Positions 17,456-26,233 of a stretch of 64,000 nt of DNA are shown here, one piece after another. The stretch is taken from contig NZ_VFWZ01000002.1 of assembly GCF_006443095.1 (NCBI RefSeq), forward strand, positions 248,001 through 312,000, written 5' to 3'. Within the stretch, counting starts at the first letter, position 1; every line of letters starts with the position of its first letter. A model generated the notes under the pieces. It was given only the letters and a program-made list of their open reading frames with translations, searched no databases and was not told the origin of the DNA. Source of the stretch: Aquimarina algicola. Its GTDB lineage: Bacteria > Bacteroidota > Bacteroidia > Flavobacteriales > Flavobacteriaceae. Both the position numbers and the translations under genes were made by a program.

Positions 17456-18013
17456 TTACTGTATTGAGTGTTGTTGTAAACACCAATATAAAATTTTGGC
17501 TATATTTTTTGCATCATCTACCCCTCTGTGATGAGTCCCTTCTAGAGGAACTCCCAAAATCCCCAAAGCTCCTTTCATACCCACTTTGCGTCTTAGTCCT
17601 TTAGTCATATAAAAAAGCTCCTTTACATTAATATGATCTGTTGACAAAGGATATTGAACTCCTCTCTCTTTGCATTGTTTTCGCATCATATTCAGATCAT
17701 ATTGCCCGTAACTTGCCCAAGTATATTCATAACCACTATACTCATTGACTAATATCTGACAAGCTTCTTCAAAAGAAACCCCCTCATTATCCAAAAGTTC
17801 TTGTGTAATCGTAGTAAGTTCAGTACAAAAAGGACTTACTTTTGATCGTGTTGGATTGATCAGAATCCCTCTGTTATCTGAGACCGTCCCTGTTTGCGCA
17901 TCAAGAACACAAATGCCTATCTCTATAATTTCATTCTGTTGCCCTTTGGGTATAGGACCATTCCAACACGTGGCTTCTAGATCTATAATGATTATTTTAT
18001 CTGTTGTTTTCAT
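17456..18013 (-). CDS. DEDDh 3'-5' exonuclease (ERI-1/KapD-like), RNA repair operon gene 6
   Basis: 185 residues. Complete DEDDh motif set: IDLEATCW (Exo I, Asp and Glu), ASYGQYDLNMM (Exo II Asp) and HHRGVDDAKNIAKI (Exo III His and Asp). Length and the N-terminal IIIDLEATCWNG resemble ERI-1/3'hExo/KapD-type exoribonucleases that trim structured RNA 3' ends, rather than DNA polymerase proofreading subunits. It overlaps the nucleotidyltransferase gene by 4 bp. Together they could trim and rebuild damaged RNA 3' ends; that role is inference from context. Confidence 0.87.
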   Translation of the reverse strand: MKTTDKIIIIDLEATCWNGPIPKGQQNEIIEIGICVLDAQTGTVSDNRGILINPTRSKVSPFCTELTTITQELLDNEGVSFEEACQILVNEYSGYEYTWASYGQYDLNMMRKQCKERGVQYPLSTDHINVKELFYMTKGLRRKVGMKGALGILGVPLEGTHHRGVDDAKNIAKILYWCLQQHSIQ

Positions 18014-18570
18014 TGTAATTGGTTATTTTGTGCCGGAATCTTAACAAGTTCTTCTCTATCCAGCGGATCTATTTGTTTTTTTAAAAGTGTAAGTGCAGCC
18101 TGAACTGCCCAACATTTATCACTAGAATGAATGTTGTTATACAGCGTTAATAAAAAAGAAGGTTCGATAATATTCCATCCTTTTACTTTTCGATACGGCA
18201 CTTCTCTCACAAAAAAATCGATTGTAATTCTAAATGATTTATGGTCTGAGCGTGTTATTATTTTCTCGTATCGCCTAAAGTTTTCTGTACTTGGCAATGT
18301 ATCGTAGCGTGTCCATACTTTTTTATATCCATTCTGGATCATGATAGACATCACTTCTGCCACATCCCTTGGGTGTACAAACATATCTATATCTTTATGA
18401 TCGTGGGCATGCTTGTACTCTGTATGCCCTTCTGGTGACAAAAAGTGCCATGCCCACCCTCCTGACAATACCACTATATTTTTAAACAGCTCTAATTCTT
18501 TTAACGAATATTCTATTCTGTATTGTGGCCACGTTTCTCCATATCTTTTTATGTTGTGCGGTGCTCCCAT
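18010..18570 (-). CDS. minimal nucleotidyltransferase, RNA repair operon gene 5
   Basis: 186 residues. Pol-beta superfamily signature: glycine motif LSGGWAWHFL, then the Asp-x-Asp pair in HKDIDMFVHP and a third acidic residue in ITIDFFVRE. The rest is a short helical region. This resembles uncharacterised AbiEii-like and aminoglycoside-nucleotidyltransferase-like enzymes. Metal ligands appear intact. In an operon of RNA ligase, ribosome rescue factor and exonuclease, addition of nucleotides to damaged RNA ends is the natural guess, but toxin-like or protein-AMPylating activity is not excluded. Tight spacing: 4-bp overlap downstream, 4-bp gap upstream. Confidence 0.78.
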   Translation of the reverse strand: MGAPHNIKRYGETWPQYRIEYSLKELELFKNIVVLSGGWAWHFLSPEGHTEYKHAHDHKDIDMFVHPRDVAEVMSIMIQNGYKKVWTRYDTLPSTENFRRYEKIITRSDHKSFRITIDFFVREVPYRKVKGWNIIEPSFLLTLYNNIHSSDKCWAVQAALTLLKKQIDPLDREELVKIPAQNNQLQ

Positions 18571-18574
18571 AGTT

Positions 18575-19096
18575 TTATTTTTTGTTTGATTTCTTAGAAG
18601 ATTTAGCTTTCTTTTTCTTCGGCATTTTGCCTTTGATCCTGTCTTTTTCTTCTTTCAAATTATTGATAAAATGATTGTTGTACGCATATTGTTTGGATAG
18701 TTTCAAACACTGTAATGCTTTCTTATATTTCTTTGTATGCTCAAAGAGTATTCCTTTTTTTAAATACAGCACAGCTTTATCTGTACCTTTTACCGTCAAT
18801 GCAAAGTCAATCAGCTTTTTGGCTTCGTTATAATCTTCATTCCACAATAGAACATTGATATATTTTGGGTACACATCTAATGCATACATATCTTCTGCCA
18901 AGGCCTCTTGATAATATTCTTTTGCCGCCTCATAATTTTTTAGACTTTCGGCATATACCTGACCTAATAAACATAAAGCTATAGGTTTTTTTGCATCATA
19001 CGACAAAGCATAGTGTAGTGATTCTATGGTTTCTTCAAGATTATAAGGATATGCATCTAATGCCTGAAATATATATTTATCTAATAGATTGTTCAT
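18575..19096 (-). CDS. TPR protein with strongly basic tail, RNA repair operon gene 4
   Basis: 173 residues. At least three tetratricopeptide-like helix pairs (KPIALCLLGQVYAESLKNYE, VYPKYINVLLWNEDYNEAKK, AVLYLKKGILFEHTKKYKKA). The last ~20 residues are almost entirely Lys/Ser (KMPKKKKAKSSKKSNKK), a likely RNA- or ribosome-binding tail. No enzymatic motif is present. It probably serves as a scaffold for the repair enzymes encoded next to it, separated from prfH by only 2 bp. Function is inference. Confidence 0.75.
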   Translation of the reverse strand: MNNLLDKYIFQALDAYPYNLEETIESLHYALSYDAKKPIALCLLGQVYAESLKNYEAAKEYYQEALAEDMYALDVYPKYINVLLWNEDYNEAKKLIDFALTVKGTDKAVLYLKKGILFEHTKKYKKALQCLKLSKQYAYNNHFINNLKEEKDRIKGKMPKKKKAKSSKKSNKK

Positions 19097-19098
19097 TT

Positions 19099-19794
19099 TT
19101 AACTATTTAGTTGATTACGTAAATTTTGTTTTAACTCGTTACGTTGTTTTTTAAAGGTTTTTACCTTTTTTTCTTTTTTAAAATTAGTCCCCCGAAATAC
19201 TCTTGTCGGATTTCCTCGTTGTACACTCAAGTGATTTTCCCATTGATCAACCAGTGATTTTTTTAATTGCTCAAGTTGTACGTGTTGTACTTTTTCCGTT
19301 AATCGCACAATAGCATTTTTTTTATTTTGGTGTTGTGAGCGACTATCCATTACTACTACATTTGTTTTTGTGGGTTGATGAATGGCTCTTACAGCAGAAC
19401 TCACTTTATTAACATGCTGCCCACCTGGCCCCGAGCTTCTCATGGTCTGAAATACAATGTCTTTTTTTTCTATTGGTTGTATATCGATAGTATCTAAGGC
19501 ATAGCACCCTACAAACCAATTTTTGCGTTTATGATGTTTACGAAAGGTAGAAGTGCCAATCCATTGAATGGTTCCTATCCATGAGTTTAAAACTTTGTCT
19601 ATCTCTTTTCCTTTAAGTTGAATAGTCACAGATTGTACGGTACCATTTTCTATCCCGTTTACTTTGTCGATAACGGTATAAGATATGCTTGCTTGTTTCA
19701 ATTCTTCTAAGAAATATTTGAGTACTTTGGCAGCGACCCAGCAGCATTCTGCTGGGCCTCTACCTGCTGTAATTTGTATAATTTTTTGTTTCAT
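19099..19794 (-). CDS. prfH: PrfH, peptide chain release factor homologue
   Basis: 231 residues. Class I release-factor core with the catalytic GGQ in RSSGPGGQHVNKVSSAVRA (about residues 130-150). It lacks the codon-recognition domain of RF1/RF2 and has a basic C-terminus (FKKEKKVKTFKKQRNELKQNL). PrfH is known to release peptides from ribosomes whose decoding centre has been cut, working with an RtcB-type ligase that rejoins the 16S rRNA. The rtcB gene lies 59 bp upstream in the same operon, matching that pairing. Confidence 0.93.
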   Translation of the reverse strand: MKQKIIQITAGRGPAECCWVAAKVLKYFLEELKQASISYTVIDKVNGIENGTVQSVTIQLKGKEIDKVLNSWIGTIQWIGTSTFRKHHKRKNWFVGCYALDTIDIQPIEKKDIVFQTMRSSGPGGQHVNKVSSAVRAIHQPTKTNVVVMDSRSQHQNKKNAIVRLTEKVQHVQLEQLKKSLVDQWENHLSVQRGNPTRVFRGTNFKKEKKVKTFKKQRNELKQNLRNQLNS

Positions 19795-19853
19795 TTTTCT
19801 TTTTTTACTCGATAATCGAGATTTAAATGCTCCAAGACTTGTCCCGAAGTTCT

Positions 19854-21245
19854 TTATTTGTCCATACGAACAATTTTTGGTATAAATGTTCCTACAACTT
19901 CGACCAACTCTTTTTGATTGCTCATTACTTTATGGATATCCTTGTATGCCATAGGAGCCTCATCTACTCCTCCGCCAATAAGAGTTACCTCGTGAGCTTT
20001 GAGCTGTTTTTTGATCTCGCTTTGGGTAAGGGTTTCTTTACATTTTCTTCTAGATAGTAATCGCCCTGCGCCATGAGAGGCAGACTCCAAACTCTCTGTA
20101 TTTCCGAGTCCTCTCACAATAAATCCGGGTGCAGTCATAGATCCGGGAATGATTCCCAATTCTCCTTTGGCTGCCGGAGTGGCTCCTTTGCGATGTACAA
20201 TACACTCTTCTCCATTTACTTCTTGTTTCCAAGCAAAATTGTGATGGTTCTCTATCTTGGCTACTGCTCTCGCTCCTAATAGTTTTGCGATTCTGGCATG
20301 AATATCGTCGTGACATGCTTGTGCATAATCCCCAGCCAGATTCATCGCCAACCAATATTCCTGACCATCGTGAGTATTGAGATCCAACCATGCCAATTGT
20401 TGTACATGCTTTGGTAACGGGCATTGTTTTGTAGCCAAATACGTATAATGTTTAGTTATATTGGCTCCCAAACCTCTTGATCCGCTATGCGACAACACTC
20501 CCAGATACTCTCCTATTGGTAACCCCCATTCGTTTGCTGTTTCTGTAATGGTTACTATCCCAAACTCTACAAAATGATTACCTCCGCCAGAAGTGCCCAA
20601 TTGTTTATAAGCTTTGTCCTTTAATCGTTTTACTAATGGAATCTCTTTAAATTCAATTCTTTCAAAGATTTCGTGATCGTGCTTCACCTTATGGGTTTCA
20701 TACATTCCGAATTTTGTATGTTCTATTAAAATGTTTTGAAGCTGTTGTTTCTTTCCTTTTAGATAAGAGGTTGCTATAGGATAAATGGTCAAACACATTC
20801 TACATCCTATATCGACTCCCACTCCATAGGGAATCACTGCATTTTTTGTTGCCAACACCCCTCCTATCGGAAGCCCATATCCAGCATGCGCATCTGGCAT
20901 CAAAGCCCCTGCGGTTGCTACTGGTAATTTGAGCGCATCAAACAACTGGTATTTTGCTTGTTCATCAATATCAGTTTCTCCATAAATCTGAAAAGGTGCA
21001 CGAGTTGTTCGTAATGCGTGTTTTTTGACTTGTACGGGATCAAGTAAACTTTCAGCTATTTTACCCCAAACCCCATCACCTTTATACGCCTCGGGATTAA
21101 GCAACACTTTTTTTGCTTCTATTAATATTTGTTCTTTTTTTACTCTTTTTTGATATCTATTAATCTGACCTAAAGTCACGTTAATTGAATTATTTTTTGG
21201 AAAACCCAACTTAATCAGGTCTTTTCCGCTTAGTTTCTTTCCCAT
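19854..21245 (-). CDS. rtcB: RtcB RNA ligase, PrfH-linked
   Basis: 463 residues from the Met at MGKKLSGKDL, the likely start; upstream in-frame codons reach 21347 but overlap the preceding gene. All RtcB hallmarks are visible: VDIGCRMC (Mn-binding Asp/Cys), SGGGNHFVEFG, HSGSRGLG, HRKGATPA, and HGAGRLLSR with the guanylylated His. It joins 2',3'-cyclic phosphate or 3'-phosphate ends to 5'-OH ends using GTP. Its position before prfH indicates repair of nuclease-cut 16S rRNA. It overlaps the upstream unknown gene by 16 bp. Confidence 0.93.
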   Translation of the reverse strand: MGKKLSGKDLIKLGFPKNNSINVTLGQINRYQKRVKKEQILIEAKKVLLNPEAYKGDGVWGKIAESLLDPVQVKKHALRTTRAPFQIYGETDIDEQAKYQLFDALKLPVATAGALMPDAHAGYGLPIGGVLATKNAVIPYGVGVDIGCRMCLTIYPIATSYLKGKKQQLQNILIEHTKFGMYETHKVKHDHEIFERIEFKEIPLVKRLKDKAYKQLGTSGGGNHFVEFGIVTITETANEWGLPIGEYLGVLSHSGSRGLGANITKHYTYLATKQCPLPKHVQQLAWLDLNTHDGQEYWLAMNLAGDYAQACHDDIHARIAKLLGARAVAKIENHHNFAWKQEVNGEECIVHRKGATPAAKGELGIIPGSMTAPGFIVRGLGNTESLESASHGAGRLLSRRKCKETLTQSEIKKQLKAHEVTLIGGGVDEAPMAYKDIHKVMSNQKELVEVVGTFIPKIVRMDK

Positions 21246-21919
21246 GTTATTTCTTCGTTTATAATCGCTCTTGTGGAGTATTTGGTAAGTTCTCTTAGCC
21301 TTGTATTCACTTTCAGTTTCTCTTTTCGGCTCTCGGATATTTGCCAATTATTTTTCCACGTGTCTCCTTTTAAATTTGCTGCGTAGTATTCGTTTTTCAG
21401 AAGTTTTTGTTCTAGCAATGCTTCTTCGCTTTCTAGTGTTGGGTCAATCCTTTTACTATGAGTCACATATGCTCTGGTAAACTTGATTTTATAAGTTCCT
21501 TTGGGAAGATTAACATAAAACCGAAGTTTCAATTTTCTCTTCTCTGTATAGTAATAAAACGGGACGCATAATCGTTTTGCACCATCGCTTAATCGGTTAT
21601 ATTGCCTTCTACTTAGTGTGGGCACCTCTTTATTAATCAAATATTTTGAGGTTTCATTGCTCCATTTTGTTTCTGCTTCTTCTTTGGTTCTACCCCAAAA
21701 ACACTTTGCTAACTTTTTATATACCTCAAGAATATATTCTTGATTCTTATATCTTTCGACATGGGTTGTTATCACAAGTTCTTTGAACCAACCATGACGA
21801 ATAGGTTTTTCTAATGGTATATAGCCAAGTTCTTTTTGTGCTTTCCAGATTTGAGTTCTTCGTTTACGAATACGACGAATTTCTTTTTGTCTTTGGGCTT
21901 TTTTATTTGCCAGTTTCAT
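21230..21919 (-). CDS. unknown basic protein, first gene of RNA repair operon
   Basis: 229 residues, not recognised. The N-terminus is extremely basic (KKAQRQKEIRRIRKRRTQIW), suggesting RNA or ribosome binding. The middle has aromatic-rich strands (CVPFYYYTEKRKLKLRFYVN) and the C-terminus is helical and charged. No signal peptide, membrane segment or catalytic motif is seen. The 16-bp overlap with rtcB implies translational coupling, so it probably functions in the same pathway, perhaps in recognising the damaged RNA. Confidence 0.7.
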   Translation of the reverse strand: MKLANKKAQRQKEIRRIRKRRTQIWKAQKELGYIPLEKPIRHGWFKELVITTHVERYKNQEYILEVYKKLAKCFWGRTKEEAETKWSNETSKYLINKEVPTLSRRQYNRLSDGAKRLCVPFYYYTEKRKLKLRFYVNLPKGTYKIKFTRAYVTHSKRIDPTLESEEALLEQKLLKNEYYAANLKGDTWKNNWQISESRKEKLKVNTRLRELTKYSTRAIINEEITWERN

Positions 21920-22815
21920 GTAGACATTATTTTAATTCGTATTGTCTTTACTTTTGAATCCGGCAATCCTCTTGAAAACCGGAAATTTTAATTACATTGT
22001 GAATAAAATTTCATTAGATTATATTTTAATATTGTACATTATTGCTTGATATTGTTTCGGGCAGGAATACATCCAGAGCGCATCCTATAGTCTTGATATC
22101 AGTTTATTTTCATCTAAAAATACTGATGAATGGTAGTACTGATCTGCTATATACTTTTGGTATTGGAATAACAAAATGGATAGAAACCCGAAACTTGATT
22201 ACCTTCGGACTTCCTGTTCATACAATGATGAATCTTATTTGTGAGTGAAGTCCCGAAGCATGTTTACAAAAGAACCTTGTCTTCCTGTAACACTATTTTT
22301 TATTTTACTAAAGTTCATATCACTTCGGTTTTTAATGGTTTATAATTCTGTTTTGCTCTTTGCTAACTACGGTGCAAATATGAATGCTATTTTTTTAATA
22401 CGCAACAAAAAATCAAAAATAATTTATTGATTATCAGTATTTTAAATAAAAATCAAGCAAAAAAATCCCTGTCCGTTTCTAACGGATATTTTGAAAAATA
22501 CACAAATCACTGTAGGTCTTAGACTTATCTTTCAATTTCTTATATTTTGTGATCGCAAAACATTTTCTATTTTTTTTAATAAAAAAAGCGCCTAATTTCT
22601 TAGACGCTTTCTTTTTTTATGATTTGATAGTTTTTACACCTATAGTTTTGGATTCACAAATCGCATTTTTGCGTCTTTCTTATGTATCATATAAAACATC
22701 ATAGTATAAAACTGGTTTTTCTTGTTTAATTATTGTACAAATATGAGATAATTTCTTAAATATTTTAAATTAAAGCATCATTTTCTCAAAATCATGTTTT
22801 TTATTTTTTAATATC
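21920..22815. other. intergenic, promoter region plus terminator
   Basis: 896 bp. It should hold the promoter of the RNA repair operon. I looked for a sigma-54 site (TGGCAC-N5-TTGC type, as in E. coli rtcBA) and saw none. Two short plus-strand ORFs here have odd composition and are not supported. A terminator is present at 22585-22618. Confidence 0.5.
22585..22618. terminator. rho-independent terminator
   Basis: AAAGCGcCTAA and TTAGaCGCTTT pair across a short T-rich loop, followed by CTTTTTTT on the plus strand and preceded by an A-run that serves as a T-run on the minus strand. It could end the minus-strand transcript of the exported-protein gene at 22816-23310. Confidence 0.75.
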
Positions 22816-23310
22816 TTATTCGGGTATTCCATCTGTTTTTTCGATCTTATCATTAGATCTAAAATCTACCAAAGTCCCTTTGTTTGTTGTGATATCTCCA
22901 TGAATAACCGTTGTTTTTTGATTTCTTTGATTTATGATTTTTATACCACATCTTTGCGAGTTGTCACTGGCATAATATTCACTAAATACAATATATTGGT
23001 AACCCTCATTTATAAATAACAGATAATTCAAGTCAATACCATCATTTTGGATTCCGCCTCCGCGGAAATAAGATGTGAATTTAAATCTACTCCAGCTCTT
23101 TTCTAAATCATTGGGATATTCAAATTCAATCTTTTCTTTTGTTCCAAACCTGTACACCAAATAGTCTTGTATCGTATCGTTAGCGATGACGAGCCTTTTT
23201 CCTTTATGGGTATCAAATGAAAAAACTTCTTTTTCATTTTTTAATAGGTATTCTTGAGCAAACAAAGTACTCATCTGAAATATGCATACTAAAAATAGTA
23301 TCGGTTTCAT
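22816..23310 (-). CDS. exported protein of unknown function
   Basis: 164 residues with a signal peptide (ends TLFAQ). The mature protein is beta-rich (VIANDTIQDYLVYRFG, GYQYIVFSEYYAS) with a single Cys near residue 121. No known family recognised. A monocistronic gene whose T-run terminator lies about 200 bp downstream. Confidence 0.65.
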   Translation of the reverse strand: MKPILFLVCIFQMSTLFAQEYLLKNEKEVFSFDTHKGKRLVIANDTIQDYLVYRFGTKEKIEFEYPNDLEKSWSRFKFTSYFRGGGIQNDGIDLNYLLFINEGYQYIVFSEYYASDNSQRCGIKIINQRNQKTTVIHGDITTNKGTLVDFRSNDKIEKTDGIPE

Positions 23311-23579
23311 ATTTTTTTAAATTACACTTACAAATATGATATAAGAAATTAACTAAGAATACCCTGAAAATAGTGAAATTAGAATTTATTGAATATCGAG
23401 TATACCATCTGATTTCTAAGACAAAACCGATTGTTTTTTAAATAACTATATATTTTGATGTTCACTTTTAAGGTATTATTACTATTAATAAAGGACTTGT
23501 ATTACTATGTTTTCAATACCTTTAGTCTAAACTTCATAAAAGTTATGTTTCATATTTATTAAAGTACAAAAAGTATACT

Positions 23580-24266
23580 ATGCAAATCACCAAGCCAAAA
23601 GTTCTATTCTTTGATGTAAATGAAACATTACTAGACCTTACTACAATGAAAAAAAGTGTAGGGACTGCATTAGGAGGCCGAGAAGAATTACTTCCCCTTT
23701 GGTTTACAACCATGTTACAACACTCTTTGGTCGCTACGGTTAGCAATCATTTTGAAGATTTTGGCGCTATTGGTGTAGCTACACTACAAATGATTGCAGC
23801 TAATCATGGAATTTCTCTTTCTGATACGGAAGCAAAACAAGCGATTATAGATCCGTTACTCTCCCTACCTCCACATCCCGAAGTCAAAACCGCTTTAGAG
23901 CTTCTAAAAAAAGAAGGGTATACATTAGCCGCAATCACAAACTCTTCTCACAAAGGTGTACAAACACAATTTAAAAATGCAGGGTTAACCTCATATTTTG
24001 ATGCTATATTAAGTGTAGAGCATGTAGGCAAATACAAACCGCATCCCGACACGTATAACTGGGGAGTACAACAAATGAAAGTGTTGCCAAGCGAAGCCAT
24101 GTTGATCGCAGCACATGGTTGGGATATTGCAGGTGCATTATGGGCAGGATGGAGAGCAGCTTTTGTAAGTAGGCCGGGAGCACAACTATATCCATTGGCT
24201 CCAAAACCTGAGACAATTGGTAATGATCTCAAAAATATCACGACATACCTTTCACAATTGAAATAA
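23580..24266 (+). CDS. haloacid dehalogenase, type II (HAD superfamily)
   Basis: 228 residues. HAD motif I is FFDVNETLLDL, where the second Asp of classical phosphatases is replaced by Asn, as in L-2-haloacid dehalogenases. Motif II is ITNSSHKG, motif III includes the Lys in EHVGKYKPHPDTY, and motif IV lies around AAHGWDIAGALWAGW. These fit the (S)-2-haloacid dehalogenase group, which hydrolyses short 2-haloacids. Other small substrates are possible. Cytosolic, single gene. Confidence 0.9.
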   Translation: MQITKPKVLFFDVNETLLDLTTMKKSVGTALGGREELLPLWFTTMLQHSLVATVSNHFEDFGAIGVATLQMIAANHGISLSDTEAKQAIIDPLLSLPPHPEVKTALELLKKEGYTLAAITNSSHKGVQTQFKNAGLTSYFDAILSVEHVGKYKPHPDTYNWGVQQMKVLPSEAMLIAAHGWDIAGALWAGWRAAFVSRPGAQLYPLAPKPETIGNDLKNITTYLSQLK

Positions 24267-24339
24267 CAAGAACAACATCCAGATTTTGAAGTAATTCTTT
24301 AGAAATTAAACTTTATAGCATGGATTAAAAATTCATTCT

Positions 24340-24347
24340 TATATTTG
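24340..24347 (+). promoter_or_regulatory. -7 promoter element
   Basis: TATATTTG matches the Bacteroidota -7 consensus TAnnTTTG, 80 bp before the S24/S26-like gene. A clear TTTG -33 box at the standard 19-bp spacing is not visible. Confidence 0.5.
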
Positions 24348-24427
24348 CAGTGTACACACACAACGTTCTTTGTTTTGAACAACATCAGTAGTCTTTGAAT
24401 TTATGTTTAATTTAAATACTAATACTA

Positions 24428-24724
24428 ATGAATTGGAAAATTCAAAAGCTACTCGATGGAGAAACGATTATCTCAAAAGAACCCGGCAACTCAATGTTAC
24501 CTATTCTAAAGTCTAAACAACCTGTTGTTTTGGCTCCTGTAATTTGGGAAGAATGTAAAAAAGGTGATATTGTATATTGCAAGGTTAGAGGAAATTGTTT
24601 TACACATTTAGTAAAAGGAAAGAACGCAAAAAAAGGATTATTAATTGGTAATAATCATGGTCATCTAAACGGATGGACAAAAAATGTGTATGGTAGGGTT
24701 ATTGAAATCTTACCAATGAAGTAG
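24428..24724 (+). CDS. small S24/S26 peptidase-like protein
   Basis: 98 residues. The segment EPGNSMLPIL contains the Ser-Met-x-Pro motif of the S24/S26 (LexA/signal peptidase) fold, and the following strands (GDIVYCKVRGNCFTHLVKG, GLLIGNNHGHLNGW) fit it. The Lys of a Ser-Lys dyad could be K64 in LVKGKN, but this is uncertain. No transmembrane anchor or HTH is present. It may be a self-cleaving or phage-repressor-like domain. It ends within its own terminator. Confidence 0.65.
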   Translation: MNWKIQKLLDGETIISKEPGNSMLPILKSKQPVVLAPVIWEECKKGDIVYCKVRGNCFTHLVKGKNAKKGLLIGNNHGHLNGWTKNVYGRVIEILPMK

Positions 24725-24743
24725 CGCTAGAAGCGCTTTTTTT
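24723..24743 (+). terminator. rho-independent terminator overlapping stop codon
   Basis: AGCGCT-AGA-AGCGCT followed by seven T. The stem begins inside the TAG stop of the preceding gene. Confidence 0.8.
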
Positions 24744-24856
24744 GTATCTGATTGTGTCATTTTTTTATAGTATTGCCTCCAAAACATTTCTACAAAAAAT
24801 AATTTCATATTTATATTGCTAATATATTACCTTACCTCATCAAAATATGAATTGGT

Positions 24857-25570
24857 ATGCCAACTCGAAATCGAGGAAAAGAAGCTAGTGATGATCGACT
24901 TTTTGGAGATCTAATCATGCAAAAAAAGTTGAAAGATGCTACACAAGATATGTGTTATTTATTAAGTAGAGGCTTCGCAGAAAAATCTTCTGTACAACTG
25001 GTTGGCAATCGATATCAATTGAATGCGCGCCAACAAAAAGCATTACAAGGTATGAGTGCCAGTAATCATCAGATTGATCTAAGAAAAAAACGTGCTATTA
25101 CGTCACAAGAACTTGCAGAGAAAACAATTGCCATAGATGGGTTTAACCTTCTTATTATACTAGAAAGTGCATTATCTGGGGCTTATATTTTTAAAGGTTT
25201 AGATGGATATTATCGTGATGTATCCGGGGTACATGGCACATACAAACGTGTACAAAAAACCGAAGAAGCAATTCTATTGGTAGGTACAACGCTTAGCCGA
25301 CTAGGCGTGACTGCTGTACAATGGTATTTTGATGCACCGGTTTCTAATAGTGGACGACTAAAAACCAGATTACGGGAAATAGCCACGCAGCATAATTTCC
25401 CTTGGGAAATCCATTTGGTAAATGATCCAGATAAGCAATTAGCCTTTTCTCATGATATCGTAATCAGTTCTGATGCATGGATATTAGATCGCGCTGTCAA
25501 AAATTATAATCTAGGAGCTTATCTGATTGAAGAGCGACTTGCTATAACTAATATTATTTATGCAGAATGA
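24857..25570 (+). CDS. DUF434/DUF5616-type, PIN-like protein
   Basis: 237 residues. A short helical N-terminal DUF434-like region (DDRLFGDLIMQKKLKDATQD, ending NARQQKALQGMSAS) precedes an alpha/beta domain. That domain has well-spaced acidic residues: IDGFNLLI, YFDAPVSNSG, NDPDKQLAF and SSDAWILDRA. This spacing resembles PIN/NYN ribonucleases, so an RNase activity is plausible; family names are from memory. It lies near the RNA repair operon but is transcribed separately. Confidence 0.7.
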   Translation: MPTRNRGKEASDDRLFGDLIMQKKLKDATQDMCYLLSRGFAEKSSVQLVGNRYQLNARQQKALQGMSASNHQIDLRKKRAITSQELAEKTIAIDGFNLLIILESALSGAYIFKGLDGYYRDVSGVHGTYKRVQKTEEAILLVGTTLSRLGVTAVQWYFDAPVSNSGRLKTRLREIATQHNFPWEIHLVNDPDKQLAFSHDIVISSDAWILDRAVKNYNLGAYLIEERLAITNIIYAE

Positions 25571-25639
25571 ACTATACAAAATTGTGAGAATAATTCTATC
25601 TTTAATAATATCACTTATTTGTAACATCAAATAAGAAGA

Positions 25640-26227
25640 CTATACTACATTTTGCACACGATGCAAAGCAATATCTTCTTTTTGAATATAACTTTGCAGT
25701 AAAGTTACCATCATTTCAGAAAATTGTATATCACTTACAGCTTCTTGATGATTCATTGTCGTATACCTTCTTTTTATTGAAACTCCTATAAAAACAAGAA
25801 TATTCATTAATTTTTCCTTTCGATTTTCAGGAATATTAAGTTCATTGACAATGTGTGTAAAGCTTATCGAGTAGAAATCTCTTTCTGTTTTTATTAATAC
25901 AGCTTCAAAATCATGTAAACTTTTTAGTCCTTGAAATAAATATGAATTAAAAAATAGTTTAGCAATGTGGTTAAGTGCTTTAATTTGAAAAACCAGTTTT
26001 TGCCCTCCTGAACAATCTAGCTCTATAATAGTATTGAGTACCCCTTTTGATTGTTTGATATATAAAACAAAAACCTCATAGAGCAATTCATTTTTAGATT
26101 GAAACAATTTATAAAGACTCTTTTTAGAACATTTTAAATTTTTACTTAAAATATCCATAGTCATTGGATGCTCTTTTTTTTGCATTAGAATGTTATATAT
26201 ATTATATAATATCAACTCTTTATTCAT
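25640..26227 (-). CDS. TetR/AcrR-family regulator
   Basis: 195 residues from ATG at 26227 (a TTG two codons upstream is also possible). N-terminal TetR HTH: ILSKNLKCSKKSLYKLFQSKNELLYEV, with the characteristic tyrosine/lysine recognition helix. The rest is an all-helical ligand-binding domain. It lies downstream of, and in the same direction as, the minus-strand RND efflux operon and probably regulates it, with an effector among the pump substrates. Confidence 0.82.
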   Translation of the reverse strand: MNKELILYNIYNILMQKKEHPMTMDILSKNLKCSKKSLYKLFQSKNELLYEVFVLYIKQSKGVLNTIIELDCSGGQKLVFQIKALNHIAKLFFNSYLFQGLKSLHDFEAVLIKTERDFYSISFTHIVNELNIPENRKEKLMNILVFIGVSIKRRYTTMNHQEAVSDIQFSEMMVTLLQSYIQKEDIALHRVQNVV

Positions 26228-26233
26228 ATTCAA

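Noticed and set aside
21920-22040. Sigma-54 promoter for the RNA repair operon (as for E. coli rtcBA)
   Set aside because: No TGGCAC-N5-TTGC-type site is visible on the minus strand, and no RtcR-like activator gene is present.
22042-22430. Two short plus-strand ORFs between the RNA repair operon and the terminator at 22585
   Set aside because: Odd residue composition, no conserved motif and no promoter; likely chance ORFs in promoter DNA.
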